Assembly (NCBI GenBank): GCA_024516155.1
Contig: JAJJXM010000061.1
Location: 124,001 to 188,000, forward strand
Length of the DNA stretch: 64,000 nucleotides
Direction of reading: 5' to 3'
From: Pyronema omphalodes
Taxonomy: Eukaryota; Ascomycota; Pezizomycetes; Pezizales; Pyronemataceae
A program made the position numbers and the translations under genes. Positions 11,708 to 24,418 of the stretch are shown one piece after another (the first letter of the stretch is position 1; every line of letters starts with the position of its first letter). Under the pieces are notes generated by a model. The model was not told where the DNA came from. It did not search any database and saw nothing but the letters and a program-made list of their open reading frames with translations.

Positions 11708-14700
11708 TTCTCGTCAGTGATGGGTTAACCAAAAGGTTTTCAATGCAGTCTCTGAAGGTCCGAATCTAAGTCCAAAATAGAAGCAAAAATGCAGTTTATT
11801 TTCCTTCAATAAAAGCTGTGGTTCCAAGATATTGGGTCGGAAGAAATTTTGGTCGGTAGTAGAATCCAGAGAGTTCTGGCGGAGAAATTATTCTATGAAG
11901 GATATGGTTGCAGCGACACAAATCCAAGTACCCGACACCCTGAATTCGGAGTTTGCTGCTGCTGACGCTCGTGATATCGAGCAGGGTACGTTCTAGTATT
12001 TTAGTGGCGTAAAGGCTGAAGGCGTAGGGAGCAAATTGTAAGTCAGTCTGTGATAGAGGTAAGGTGTACCTGTTTCGACCCGACGAAACTGAGAACTGAG
12101 GATATGGCAGAAAGAGGGGAAGACAGGATATGATGAAGAAGTGGGGGCTCCCATTTATCCAAATGTTAAATAGTCACAGACTGGCCCCCCTTGTTGTGGG
12201 CATACAAAATCCTGGGCATATCTATGTTGCACAAGGTGGCATGGGCCATGGCTGATAACTACGCCCATTCGAATGTATTCACAGGGATGAATAGTGCTAT
12301 CTCATGCTGATACGTAAAATCAAGACTGGGAGACATAAGGGAGCTTCTTTGCTTCAGTGGGGACTTAATACATTGCGGCGATGTATTAGTTAGATATCTC
12401 ATCGATAACGTGCTGACGGCTTGAATTCAAACCTCATCACTTCTTCTCATCGCCGTCTTCCGTCTTCACATGTGGATCAGCTCTGACTGCATGTAACCGA
12501 CGGCAACCGCTAATACCCCACTGCATACTGGGCTCAAAGATTCATTCGCTCCCTTATTAATGTTTGTATGCTGCCTGGTACTGATTCTGAATCCATCGTG
12601 GCCTCGACAGTATTACAACACAACAGACATATGAAAAACACTCATCGCCTGCAAACACAAGTTTAGCAGCCAGCGAATCACAGCACGCATAACGACTGCT
12701 GCAACCCAAAACACGCAGTCAAACGAAACCGCAAAGAAATACAAAATCTTTATGCCACCGTGTCTTCTCAAACAACCTTGACCTTGCGGAATTCAACCAA
12801 CAATATGAGATTATGTAGTGGCCTGATATCAAAGTCACGAGGTTTCTCAAAATCTCGACCGCCTGCGCGTCGACGCGCGGGTAAATACATGCGCAGAGTG
12901 CTAGAACGGTCTGTGGATTGGAGTTGCTGCTGCTACGGTTCGGGATACCAGGAAAGAGGAACCACAGCATCTATGTATGCACAACATTATGAAGGTTGAA
13001 TGAATCAAGTGAGGCCGAGGACAGCCCCAATAACGAGGAATCAAACGACTTCCAAATGTTGACGGAATTGTCCAGTCAGAAGCCCACATACTACCACCGA
13101 TGTCATATCAAATGGAATAGAGGTGTAGCAGTTGGCTCTGATAATCTAGACGTCATTGCGGTATTTTCAAAAGGAAAAATTGTTTTCAGATTCGTCATTT
13201 GATGAAAGTCCTGCTGTGGACATCTGCAGGTGTTTATCTGCAACGGTAGATTGGAGCGCAGGGACATTTGCACGCGCACGCCAGGCCGCTGCTAGAGTTG
13301 GTAATGTGATGTGCGGGCTAAACATGAACACCTTGTTCGATTACCAAGCATTTGCATGATCTTAACTTACTGTATGGAAATTAATTCCGACGAAAACTGA
13401 GCCTTCTACGTAGAATATTCTTTCCACATAAGGCTCTCATATTTACAGGAACCATCATGTATTACTCGATGTCATATATTACTTCATGCAAGGCCAGAGT
13501 CGCCTTTTATAATCAGATCCTGCCATAGAACAACTCACGTCTTCATGCTGAATATGTCGAATTCTAAGTCGGGCACACTTTTTGCGATTTCGATTTTATA
13601 AAGTGGTTGTTGTGTCGTCCAGATAGAGCAGGTAGCATTGCGTTATCTTTGTGCTCTCAAAAGAGGCATCCATATATTCAGACATGCTCGGCGATACACC
13701 GAAGAGAATAGTTCTACCGAAGCTACCAAAGCTACCGTAATATTACTTATCGCTGGGTACCCAGAAACCGTAGCTTTTAAAAAGCTTGATAGATAATAGA
13801 ACTCATGAACGCGGCGACAGCAGGGCGGGACATCTCGGGTACTTTACGCGCGGGGAAGATCATGCATCACAGCAGCATGGTTGCGTACCACACTTCTTAC
13901 GTATGCACATATTTTACACGACCTTTGCGTCGATATGACCTTTTTTAAACAGGGTCTTTTATCCCTAGAAAGCGTGATTCCATTTCACCGATTCGTAGAA
14001 ACATCGCCAGCTATTCCATGGGTCATACAGCAGTTATGAATAACCCCGCGATAGCCAATCGGGGTATCCATGTACTTCACACTAACTGGCCCCCACCAAC
14101 TGCCAAGATCAACACTGGTTTTGACTGGGGCTTCTCATGCGTAGCACTATTTTTCTTTACTCCCTTCAAGATATGGTACCGTAGTAGTTGTCATAAAAGG
14201 AATAATCGCGAAAGCACGGCGGTCCGTCTGCAGTTCATCCCCCAGCATCCGCTAAAACTCTTTGTGGTGTGGTAGGTTAGGCAACAGGATTGGGCGGTTC
14301 AGCCTATCGGGAGTTTGCTGTGGAGTTTTTACAGTGCAAACGCATCACGGTGCATCGGTTAGTCAGGGTAAGATTCTGGATGGAGAAACATGGATGCTGT
14401 GGTGATGCGCATGTAATGTCATTCGGACGTAAAATGGTAAATAGGAAACACATAGCTAATCGTTATGTATCAATAATCAGAAAGCATACGGGGTTAAAAA
14501 CAATTGGATTTTCAAATATAGATTTGAACTGAAGGCTGCGTTGACGAACAATTCACGCGTGTATGTAATGTACGTACTTGAAGTTTTGCCTGCTAAGAGG
14601 TGAAAGATACTTCATCGGCAGCGTTTTCACCAGAAATCACTCGATGCCAACAGCCCCACTACGCGTCTAGATCGGCAATGTCGTTTCGGGAACTCCGTTA

Positions 14701-15291
14701 GAACACTAACGCTTCTCCTTCAGGCGCATACGTATCTTTACCAATGATTAACTCAATTATTATTCGTGGAATACGATAGCCGAATGATGAAGCGCTGAGT
14801 CTAGGCGGTACATTTATGTTGTACCATGAACATAATTTTACCGCTATATCTGCCGATATACTTGACTCTATATACTGGGCCGCGGATGAATGACACGGTA
14901 GATTTCTAAAGAGCCGAGAATTTAGGGTTTCGGCTGTACGTGGAAACCATTTTAGATATGTACATGGGGTACTCGTGGTCGGTCGGCCCGATGGCCTACC
15001 TGCCCGGTGAAAGACCCTCCTACCTCTTCGGGCATACGTGGATCCAGGAGAGATGCCTCATCTGGCATGTCCTACGGTCCGAACCGTTTAACGAAAATTT
15101 TAGGGCATTTATTCCCCGACTGGGCTCATTGGGCATACGATTATACATAGATCCGGGAGCATACTTATTCCGGAGTTGGAAATTAGGGATAAACGGTTAC
15201 ATACATATACGAGTCCAACCCCTCGCAAACACTGCTGTAATCTGTCCAGTGCCTCGTAACTCCTCCTCCACTACTCAGTTTTGCAGCAAAA
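11708..15291. other. No supported gene upstream of MT1
   Basis: About 3.6 kb with scattered short frames on both strands, including 12760-13202 and a 120-codon frame at 14940-15302 that overlaps the MT1 start. None shows a domain. The last few hundred bases should contain the MT1 promoter; no clear TATA element was picked out. Confidence 0.45.
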
Positions 15292-16438
15292 ATGTCAATT
15301 GAAGTCGATCCAAGCGTCGTATGTTGCTTACTCTATATTCACTCGAATAACTCCTAACCATCTCTCAGCTCCTCAAACCCGAAGACTCGGATTACAACTC
15401 TTCCGGTTACGACACCTCTACCGCCTCCTTAACCTCATCCGTCACTGAATATCTCTTCGAAAACGGTCGTCGATACCATGCGTACTACGGCACCGAAAAA
15501 TACCTCCAACCCACCGACGAGACTGAACAAGACCGTCTAGACCTTCACCATGAGATTCTCAGACTAGCTTTCAGCGAAACCAACCATGAAGCCCCTCTTA
15601 AGGAGCCGCATCATATCCTCGATATTGGAACCGGAACAGGAATCTGGGCTATTGATATGGCGGATCAGTATCCTATGGCAGAGGTGATTGGAACTGATTT
15701 GAGCCCAATCCAACCCAGTTGGGTACCGGCAAACTGTAGGTTTGAAGTCGACGATGCTATGGCTACGTGGACCTACCAAAGCAACTACTTCGACCTAATC
15801 CATAGTCGTAACATCAGTTCTGGTGTCACCAACTGGAAACATCTCATCTCGGAGATGATGCGGTAAGCCGTCTTGCACCCCCCATTATAGTCAGTGTCAC
15901 CCTCAATACTAAACCCCTTATTCAGCTGTACGAAACCCGGCGGCTGGGTTGAGTTAGCAGAAGCCGACATCGACATCTACTGCGATGATGGCACTATGAA
16001 GGCTGACAACCCCTTGAAAATCTACATTGGACATCTTCGATCCGCACTTGCTGCGATGGAGCGTACCTCTCCCACTACCACCTTCCTTGAGAACCTTCTC
16101 AAAGAGGCTGGGTTCGAAGACATCAGAATTGTTCAAGCTAAAGAGCCGATCGGACCTTGGGCAAAGAACCTGAGGATGAAGAAGATTGGGGCTATGAGCT
16201 TGTTGCATTCGGAGACGGTTTATGAGAGTTATGGAATGGCAGCTTTTACTAGGGTACTAGGAATGGGAGAGGAAGAGGCGAGAAAAATTTGTAATGGCGC
16301 GGTAAAGGCGACCAAGAATAAGAATTTCCATGTTTATGGAATGCAGTAAGTGATATCCTGAACTGTTGGATAGGGGGATAAGTACTGACAAGATTTAGTT
16401 ATCGGGTTTGTGGTAGGAAGCCGATTGATAAAAATTAG
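15292..16438 (+). CDS. LaeA/UMTA-like SAM-dependent methyltransferase MT1, 326 aa
   Basis: Exons are 15292-15318, 15369-15862, 15926-16345 and 16399-16438. The product is a class I methyltransferase of the fungal TAM/UMTA (LaeA-like, Methyltransf_23) type. It has an N-terminal [15 protein letters not shown] block, [15 protein letters not shown], the SAM-binding motif [32 protein letters not shown], then KPGGWVEL and the C-terminal [14 protein letters not shown]. The first exon is only nine codons; its intron has GTATGT, CTAAC and CAG. Of the six paralogues this one lacks the most internal introns. The last intron (donor after 16345) replaces an apparent stop with a tail HYRVCGRKPIDKN. Substrate and pathway are unknown, and it lies apart from the main array. 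It is not claimed to be the LaeA orthologue. Confidence 0.88.
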
Positions 16439-16951
16439 CTGAGATAAGCGTTTGGAATGTTCTTAGGGTCTCTGCAGGTGTTGTTTTTTCTTAGCATATG
16501 TGGCGAATGAATTTATGTAATGCGGCTAGTAATCAGTACTTTTGTTATCCCATTCGGTTACCAAGCTCCAAACAGAGCTATGGTGCATGGGGCGTCGTCG
16601 TGAGGTGTTTTGTAACTTCATTTTACACGAGGTTTTGAGTAGATGGAGGTCGTGGAAGACGGAGTTCCAGGGTCTCTAGGGCTCAGGCTTCGCCCAAGTA
16701 TAGCCCTAAAAGCAACAGGTGAGTAGGTGGAGGATGAGGATGGATGACAGGGGACTCTAGAGCTGAGGTTTGATCGAGCCCTTCCCATCATGCAAAAAAT
16801 CAACTAATGCTGCGTCAGTTACAGTGGACCAATAATTTTCTGTCTTTAGAACGTCGCGAGACCGTTTATTAAGAAAACTACAATTGTATAATTACTGGGA
16901 TATCTACCTTATCAACCTAAGACTCCACAAAAGAAATATTAAAGTCCTCTT
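16439..16951. other. Intergenic spacer between convergent MT1 and phosphatase genes
   Basis: The region holds the 3' untranslated parts of two convergent genes. A 61-codon minus-strand frame at 16618-16803 has no recognisable feature. Confidence 0.6.
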
Positions 16952-18016
16952 CTAATTGAGCTTTCCCGCTAACCAAAGCGTTGTAGCCATCAACAGAGCA
17001 AATGAAACCAATACACCCGGGATTCCATAAGCCCACAGCAGGCCAACAATAACCTCTCCCTTGCGGGAAAAGTCCTTCTTCGATTTCCAACCCGGCTCAA
17101 CCATAAACGGTATCTCCACACTCTTCTCCAAAGTTCCATCTAGCTCCACAATCGCAAAAACCGGCTTATGGTCACTCCCCGTATAATCCATCGCCGCATC
17201 ATACCTTTTGAACTTTGTCCCATCGTTCGGCAAATACAAAATTCTATCCGTCCAACTCGGCCATCTATTCTTACTGTAACCATTCTTCACAAACTTGTAT
17301 GTTGGAGGGAATGTAACCTCCTCCTCTCCAAGCCCATGCATCGTCAACCCCTTCTTCATCCTATTCTGCAACTGCTCCCGTTCCCACAGAGTATCTAAAT
17401 CCACTCTCTCTTCCGCCGTCTGTTCCGGTCTTGACTCTCCCGTGCGGTAGTTTAAATCTCCCATAACAAACATCGCCCCCTCATCACGAGGATAAACCTG
17501 GCCTCCGTCTGGGAATATACACTCCTTCACAATTTTCTTCCACATATGATCTCTCTGTTCCGCATTCCATTCATCAGGTGCCAAATGTGCCCCGACAGCA
17601 GTAACAGGCTTACCATCCACCTTTAGCTTCACCGCAACAGCCCCTTTATTGCCCAGCCCTACAACACCGAGTCCAACACTGGCCCACGAAACGTTGGTCA
17701 CCTCGGCAACTGGGTTCTGGAACACCATCAAAGCAGTCATTCCCAAGTTGTGGAAGCCAACCAAAGGGAAGGCAGTTTGATAGAGGCCCTCGGTAGCGGT
17801 AGTCACGCTTTCGGTAACGGTGGTGACGTATGGGTCCAGGGAGGTACCGCCGATGAAAGCGGCCGAGAGAGGAGCAAACTCTTGGAGGGAGAGAAGAAGG
17901 AGGGAAGGAGCCGGCGTGGGCAGCATCCCGGGAAGGGCTGTTGCCAGCTCGTCTTGGATCAAGCGCTCACAGTTCAAGGTGAGGAGGAAGAGCGTAAGGG
18001 GAGATGTCGGAGCCAT
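16952..18016 (-). CDS. INP54: Inp54-like inositol polyphosphate 5-phosphatase with C-terminal tail anchor, 354 aa
   Basis: This single-exon gene encodes an inositol-polyphosphate 5-phosphatase catalytic (IPPc) domain of the endonuclease/exonuclease/phosphatase fold, which removes the 5-phosphate from PI(4,5)P2-type lipids. Visible motifs from ATG 18016 are NKGAVAVKL (123-131), the catalytic GDLNYRTG (186-193), FPPTYKF (236-242), PSWTDRIL (253-260) and GSDHKPV (280-286). Residues about 321-350 form one hydrophobic segment ending GKLN, a typical tail anchor. Yeast Inp54 has the same layout and size and sits on the ER, so ER location is inferred. The frame is open upstream to 18385, but that part is low in coding character, and the conserved domain begins right after M at 18016. 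Confidence 0.85.
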   Translation of the reverse strand: MAPTSPLTLFLLTLNCERLIQDELATALPGMLPTPAPSLLLLSLQEFAPLSAAFIGGTSLDPYVTTVTESVTTATEGLYQTAFPLVGFHNLGMTALMVFQNPVAEVTNVSWASVGLGVVGLGNKGAVAVKLKVDGKPVTAVGAHLAPDEWNAEQRDHMWKKIVKECIFPDGGQVYPRDEGAMFVMGDLNYRTGESRPEQTAEERVDLDTLWEREQLQNRMKKGLTMHGLGEEEVTFPPTYKFVKNGYSKNRWPSWTDRILYLPNDGTKFKRYDAAMDYTGSDHKPVFAIVELDGTLEKSVEIPFMVEPGWKSKKDFSRKGEVIVGLLWAYGIPGVLVSFALLMATTLWLAGKLN

Positions 18017-18927
18017 GGCGGGCAAGGCGGGCGAGATCTTCGAGGATGGAGCAGCGAGTGACGTGACGCAGGAACGACGGTTGGGTGGCGACGGATAGTA
18101 CCGGGCCAAGCGAGGCGGGATCGGCGTACAGGCTGAAGCAAGGCGAATAAAGTTGAAGTCTATTGTTGTCGTCGACGGGATCCGGGACGCGACAACGGCG
18201 ATGTGTGGTGTTGACGCGAGCTGGTTGCTATGTTTAGCTGTCTGTTGGTTGGGTGGATGGTTGGCCAAGCTCCAATGTGGGGACGTCATAGCTCCGCAGC
18301 GGATCGATATCCACAATCCCTGTAAACGGTTAGACAGTGGAGCTCCAACTTCAAAAGTTGGCAGACAGGATTGACAACGAAGCAAAGAGAGGATCTACAT
18401 TGTTCGGGAGGGTGGGATCAAATCAAAATTGAGTTGGAAAAGTTTATTTAGTGTTAAATCTTACGAGGAATTTTATCAAGTTATTCGGATTTTGGATCTC
18501 GAGAGTAATTACAGCTTCCTTCAGACGTGATGCAAACACGAGGATCCAAAAAGCTCAAGAACAATGACACAAAAGCAATCTTCAATATAGCAAACAGATA
18601 AAATAAAATAAAGCTGTCCTTCCCACAAACGCCAACATCGTGTATTACACCAGAAAAGAAAAACAAAAACAAAACAGAAAACAGAAAACAGAAAACAGAA
18701 AACAGAAAACAGAAAACAGAAAACAGAAAACAGCAAACAGAAAACAGAAAACAGTGACCGCGGGCTATGGTATATCTGCAGGACATTTTTTGAGAACTTG
18801 CCGCAAAAACAAACAAAACACATCATGAGTAACAAATTCCCAAAACAGTCTTTAAAGAATCGAAATGGTCGTAAACATCATCATCCATCATCATCAGTTG
18901 ATTCATCATTAGTCATCCCTAACCCGC
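18017..18927. other. Promoter/5' region of the phosphatase gene and 3' region of the DUF8035-like gene
   Basis: No gene was seen. The minus-strand frame of the phosphatase stays open to 18385, probably as 5' UTR. The tract includes a 7-bp satellite at 18671-18754. Confidence 0.5.
18671..18754. repeat. 7-bp tandem repeat (AAAACAG)n, about 12 units
   Basis: Twelve near-perfect head-to-tail copies of AAAACAG occur, with one imperfect unit (CAGCAAACAG) near 18731-18740. It lies between two minus-strand genes. The open frames across it reflect a unit without stops. Confidence 0.9.
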
Positions 18928-20196
18928 TTAGTGGTAGTATCTTCTGCGGGGCCTGTCTGCTCCACTCTCAATGATGATCTCGGTGCGGCTGTCGGACAAG
19001 TCGTCGCGGTGCATGGAGCGATCGCGGTGACGGCGACCAATGGAGGAGTGTCCGTAGTTCGATGCTCCGGCGTTAGAGATAGACTCGTATTCAATATCGC
19101 GAGCACGCTCTGTATTACAATTAGCCCTCTGATCCTATATTCTTGATGAACTCAATGATAAACATACCACGACGAATATCCTGAGTAACCCCGCAAAGCT
19201 CATTAACCTGAGCGCGATCAAGGTACTCGAAGATGTAGTAAAAGTAATCGGTCTCCTCGAAGTTGTATCCTAACTCCTCAATAGCCTCCCTGGTGACCAA
19301 ATCCTTGGTAATCTCAGTCCAGAGTTCATTTCCTAGACCACGAGACCGTCTAATTCCACGCTCTCTTCTCCAGTCAATAGAGGACATTGATCCCTGAGGA
19401 GTGTGGCTTCTGCCCTGCTTTTCAACGTTGACATAGAGTCTTCGGCTTCCGTTGGGAACATCAACAATGGTAACATCCTCCCAGTCAGGTTCATCAGAAA
19501 CGTAGTCGACTTCAGAACGAGTGATACGGGTGCGCTCAACAGAACCACGGCGGCTGCGGTGGCGGTGACGGTGACGACGACGGCTGTGATCACTCTCTTC
19601 ACCTCCGTGGGAGTGGGTAGCGGTGATAACGGTGGTAGCGTTTCCGCGGCCAACAATGTCGATGTCATCCATGGAGTATTTGCGGTGAAGGGATCCACCA
19701 TATTGACTACGTCCTGATGATCTCATGCTCAAGGAGCCAGTGAGGTTATCAACGACACCTAAAGGGATGTTAAATTGAAGCTCTATTCATCAGAAGGTAA
19801 AAGTAAAAACAAACCATGGTCGATGTTGTGGTGGACGTGGTGATGGAGATGGTGAACTTCGGTCTCCTCAACAACAGGTGCGGGAGGCTCCCGAGATCTC
19901 TCACGCTCCGAACGGTGAGAAACGGAAACATGGCTTGAGTGACCGTGGTGTCCTCCTTCGGCACGAACAATTCTCAAAGAAGTGTTACGGTCTGCATCAT
20001 AATCGCGGCCATAGAGCCGCTCGTCGTATTCCGTACCGTATGCGGGGGCGATAATGCTGGTTTGGTGTAAGCCTTCATGAGATCTAGCTCGATGGGCATG
20101 ATGTCCATCACGATGTTCCCAGTCTGCTGAAGACGCTGTGTATGGAGCATCCATTTCGGGGGATAATTGTGGGGATGATTCGTAATACCTTGCCAT
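18928..20196 (-). CDS. DUF8035-like fungal protein, 384 aa
   Basis: Exons are 20196-19815, 19758-19168 and 19109-18928. The N-terminal 200 residues are His/Arg/Ser/Glu-rich and probably disordered, with HHLHHHVHHNIDHG at the first junction and an RRRHRHRHRSRRGS stretch. The C-terminal half carries a compact block (LWTEITKDLVTREAIEELGY, then NFEETDYFYYIFEYLDRAQV...DIRRERARDIEYES) that I recognise as the fungal DUF8035-type domain: an EITKDLV start, an E-E-x-x-Y/F aromatic patch and a charged helix at the end. Introns use GTTTGT/TTTAG and GTATGT/ACAG. The protein ends in RRRYYH. The biochemical role of the domain is unknown to me. It shares orientation with the phosphatase gene but is not co-transcribed as far as I can see. 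Confidence 0.8.
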
Positions 20197-23020
20197 TGTA
20201 TTTTCTAAAAGGAAGAGAGTAAAACTAGTTGTTGAGACGAGGCAGAATGCCTTATATAGTGAATGTTATAAGAACTGATTCGGGGCACTGATACAAGGTA
20301 GATTAAAGGCGGCTGTGTAAAAATAATGAGTCGTCAGCATGCTTGCGGTTTCAATGTGGGGCTATATATCTCATGTGCAGCGGATTTGTCTTCAAGGCGC
20401 TGTGGGTCTTGCAGAAAGCGAACAAGCGCTTGCAAATCACAAGGGTTACTCACTCGCTATGGTATGTGCAGAGCAGACACAGTTCACGCGGATAGAATTG
20501 GTGTGGTAGTCGATATTGATTTTATGACCGGATATTCTCAACTTTCTAGTAGAAAGAAGAGCTGAGGTGAGAGCTGATGAAAGAAGATCGAACGGTAACT
20601 GAGGATGTTGCTGATAGAATTGATGTTCCCGAAGTGCTGGCCGCTGGTATTATATACAGGAGGGACAATACATTTCCGGCGGGTCGTCTTGATCAAGGTG
20701 AGCTATGACGATCGACGTAACTGTAGATGAACTTCCCTGCTTTGACGTTCAACTCACATTCCACCGGCCTTGAGCAACTCCTCGTCCTTTCCTAAGCTAC
20801 GATGCCTACTGCTTTGCCCATAGCAAGGGTTGTTGTCGTGATGCCATCTTGCGTTGATAGCTTGGGGTTGCAGGGGTGTGGTATGACGGCATGTTTTATG
20901 ACCGCAGCGAATCGATGCCAAAAGCAAGGCCGCATTTCCAAGGCGAGAATCCACGCCTGCAGCGCCCGGCAGAACGAAAATTTGGTCCAGCCCCCTCCAA
21001 AATATTTTTGGGTGAGCTCGAATTATGGACCGTTTTCCTGGGATACCAGAGCCCACACGTAAGTGATACGAAAAGTGTATCAACCAGATTGTTAAAATTA
21101 TGCTCTCACATTTCATCGCGTTTCTAGAAACATCTGTAGCCAGTCATCCGCAAAATTCGCGCGCGCAAATGAGCACCTCTTACACTCCCGCGACTATTTT
21201 TCTGCCCTTTGCAAATACTAAATGCCAGCTCATCATGAGCTCTTGCATAATCATCAATACATAGTCATCAATCAAAAATCCCAGGAAAATTCGTTTTGTT
21301 TGCATCGCTCACGAGATTATTCTTCATAGGCTTAGGGAGATTACTATTTTGAGCTTATGTACGATTCAAAATGCAGCTGCCGGTAAACCACGAATCAAAA
21401 TTCGAGTGGTGATTCATTGAAGTACTGATGACCGTCACCAACATCAGGCGTATGTGACAGTCATCGTCATGGTAAACTTCAATCGGAGTTCACGACTATA
21501 CTAAAGTGCACTAATTGCTTCCTACGGAGTCCCACTGCACGGTCTCGGTATCTAGCATATCGGTAGTGGGTGTTACGTGAGCTACCGCCAACACTAGGAA
21601 AGCTTCAACCAATCGGGATGGGGATTTGGAGCTTAAATGGGCACATGCCCGGGTCATGTTTAAGCCTTAGAGGAATTTCAAGACGGTGTAGGCAGGTGTG
21701 TATAAACGTATGTGAAGGAAAACGGCAAAGCAAAAAAGCATTAAACAACCCAAGAAGTCTTGACTTTTTTTACATCGTGGTCAGCCCTTCCCGCGAATGA
21801 TCGTCCAGGGACCCCACTATCGTCGATTCGCAAACGACACAAGAGTATATGTCATTCGGTTTAGTTTCACGATCGAGCTGACGGGAGGAACGACAGCACC
21901 CTGCGCCGTCGCTGCGGTCGGTTGATACAAGGGATAACTGATATCGAAGATCGAGCCCTGAGATTCTGCCGCCGCAGCTCGATGACACTCGATTTCCGCA
22001 GCAGTTACAGATATAGGATGAAAGTGCTTCTTAGCCTTTGGCGGCGTTTACTAGACCCCGCATTTCATATGTACTTGGGTATGAATCTCGGACGTGTTGG
22101 GTCTATTAGGGAGAACTCCTTACTTATCCTTATGCTTTGTGGCGGTGGTGTTGAGATGACAACCAGCTGCGTTTGTGCATGACGACCAATCCACGATGAG
22201 GGATGTCTGAGACTCCAAGGTGCGCCCAAGGTGCAACCCGACCATTCCGAAGTCCGAGGGGACTCCAAGATTCCCCACATCGTGAAAATCTCTGATCACA
22301 TACGTAGGGAGAAATATCTGAAAAACAAAATTTTATGGTAGGTCTACATACGTACTCCATGAGATGCCTGGCGTCAGAATGAACGAGGGACGATATCCAC
22401 CACCAACTCCAACGTCTGGTGTCATCCATCAACTTCGTGCGACCACGACTCTTAGAACAGACCCCTCATCCACGTCAATGACGTAATCATTGAGTTAGCG
22501 TGGGTAGTACATAGTTCGCCGTTGTTTTGGTGGGGAGTATGTAAAACAAAAGTGGAGTCGCCCTTCTGTATGGAGCCATATGCTTGACACCAGTTTAAGG
22601 TGAGGCAAAGAGGCAAAGGTTAACCAGGCAACCAGGTAAAATGTGCCAAGAATAACCGAAATCCCAGTGAAATGCAGATATCCGGCTATCCCAAACTCAG
22701 AAGCTCTCGCTTCCACATCTCGGGTGGGGCTGGGCGGTGGCTTCGGTCCAAGCCGGCACCAAAAACTTAGAAATAGTCTTTGAAGCTACCGAAAAACCAA
22801 CTATGGGAGCCGAAAGACCCTTCTACCGACCCGGAATCTGGGTTGCAAGTTACTACTATGTACATACTCGTTCCTCGTTTTGTAAAAAGGGAACGGTTTC
22901 TAGTGCTGTACGCCCAGAGCAAAATCTTAGAAATAAAGTGAGTTTTGCCTAAAACTAACTGGGAAAAGATACATACGACGACACCACCGGCTCAGTCACT
23001 CCTTTGCACTGTGCTTCTAC
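20197..23020. other. No supported gene
   Basis: The promoter of the DUF8035-like gene lies just above 20197. Otherwise there are only short overlapping frames (such as 20754-21116 minus and 21922-22182 plus) with no domain. The right end abuts the transposon terminal repeat at 23021. Confidence 0.45.
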
Positions 23021-23022
23021 TA

Positions 23023-23892
23023 TGGTGGATTTCACCATAAACGTCCGAAAACCGACGAAAAAATCCCACGCCACGCCAAACGCTACTGCTCAACCACAAC
23101 AACCAGAATCAAATATATTTAAACGTACAATCAAAATTCGTCTTCTGGAGAACAATACTACGATTAAAAAAATTAAATTCAAAAAAAATCCGATGAGTTA
23201 TAGAGCTTTGAAAACCCGGTATTTTGTATGGGCGGCCTAAAATGTGTCGACGCTCTTGGCACGCCAAGATTGCCAAGACTAGACAATTCACAGCGGAGAA
23301 ACATGTTTGATTGGCTGAAAAAATGACTAAGCTAATGGCACTAAACAAGATCCTCTCCCATCCTCCTCCGATGTGATCTTTTTGCCCTCTCTACAAACTC
23401 CTGTTGACGTTCATCCAAGCCTGATGCATAGGAATCAATCCATCGTCGTGATTTATTTGCAAATCGGCGAATGGTCGTCAAAGACACTGAATCCAGCCCT
23501 TGGCAGACTGTTCTTTCCAACCCCGTGAGGGTATAATTACAGTTCTCCCGAGTATATCGCTTGACTGCTCCCCAGTAAAATTCAATGTAATTCAGTTCAC
23601 AGTGAAATTTTGGGTAGAATAAACACTCGCATGTATCAAAAATCAAGGACGTGAATATTAATCTCACGAGGGTGCGCCTAGGCGATCGGCAGGATAGTTG
23701 AGGGCGGGAGGGTATTGCGCGACTTTCGGGGAAGGTATGGTCGACGTGACTTCCGACATTAGCGTAAGCGAGAAAAACTTTGAATCACCGAGTGTCACTC
23801 GAGACCATTTTAATCCCTGTCGCCCCCCCTGTCATCGGGACCAAAAGTGTCGACTTTCGTCGGTTTTCGGACGTTTATGGTGAAATCCACCA
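23023..23892 (-). mobile_element. Degenerate Tc1/mariner-like (IS630-type) DNA transposon with 38-bp TIRs and TA TSD
   Basis: Both ends carry an identical inverted repeat starting TGGTGGATTTCACCATAAAC (left 23023-23060, right 23892-23855), flanked by TA at 23021-23022 and 23893-23894. The first 15 bases of the repeat are themselves palindromic (TGGTG-GATTT-CACCA). The inside holds the C-terminal part of a transposase on the minus strand. At 870 bp it is far shorter than an autonomous element, so it is an internal deletion derivative. The perfect TIRs suggest fairly recent mobility, presumably powered by a copy elsewhere. Confidence 0.88.
23341..23667 (-). pseudogene. Transposase C-terminal fragment (DDE superfamily)
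   Basis: A 108-codon open frame contains CELNYIEFYWGAVKRYTREN, matching the conserved N-P-I-E-x-F-W-G-x-x-K block around the last acidic catalytic residue of fungal IS630/Tc1-like transposases, followed by STIRRF- and R-W-like segments and a basic KRSHRRR end. The first two catalytic Asp regions are missing, so it cannot be active. It lies wholly inside the TIR-bounded element. Confidence 0.8.
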
Positions 23893-23894
23893 TA

Positions 23895-24418
23895 AGAGAA
23901 TATTTTGGCCTAACCCTGAGCTTTCAGTGGGCTTTTGGGCTGGTGTCTTCAGCCAACGTCCGATTTTTTTTTCGGCGCCAAAATTGACGATGTCTTTTTA
24001 GGCTTTTTGCCGGTGGCTTCGGTTGAACTCAGTAAGACGAGTCATTGGTTTCGGATGGTGCTTTTACTCCCAACGCCACATTTGTCATCGGCCGTGTTTT
24101 CCGAACCCTCAGCTGTTTTGTGTACCCTCCTCGTCACCACATACATACATACCCACGCTTCACCATGCAACACATGTATTCTGTTTGTTTATTTTACCAC
24201 CCATGGAACGAGGATAGCAAGCTGGATATGTATTTGAAAATCAAATACTGCACATGTGCATCATATCACCCCTCATCGCTTGTCAGCCTCTCCACAAGCG
24301 ATGCATAAAAAGAAACAACATAAATATTGCCCTGAAGTCTAATTTGTTGGTGGCGCCGTCTAAACCCATAAGAAGTTCCCCACCAAGCAACAGATACCCC
24401 GCCATTGATTTTGGTGTA
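23895..24418. other. No supported gene between the transposon and the 88-bp duplication
   Basis: Short frames only. Several CATACATAC-like short repeats occur near 24140-24155. Confidence 0.45.

Noticed and set aside
14940..15302. 120-codon plus-strand frame just before MT1
   Set aside because: It overlaps the MT1 start in another frame, has no domain and no paralogue upstream of MT2-MT6.
18017..18385. N-terminal extension of the 5-phosphatase from an ATG at 18385
   Set aside because: The extra 123 residues show no domain and look like translated 5' UTR; the catalytic domain begins right after the ATG at 18016.
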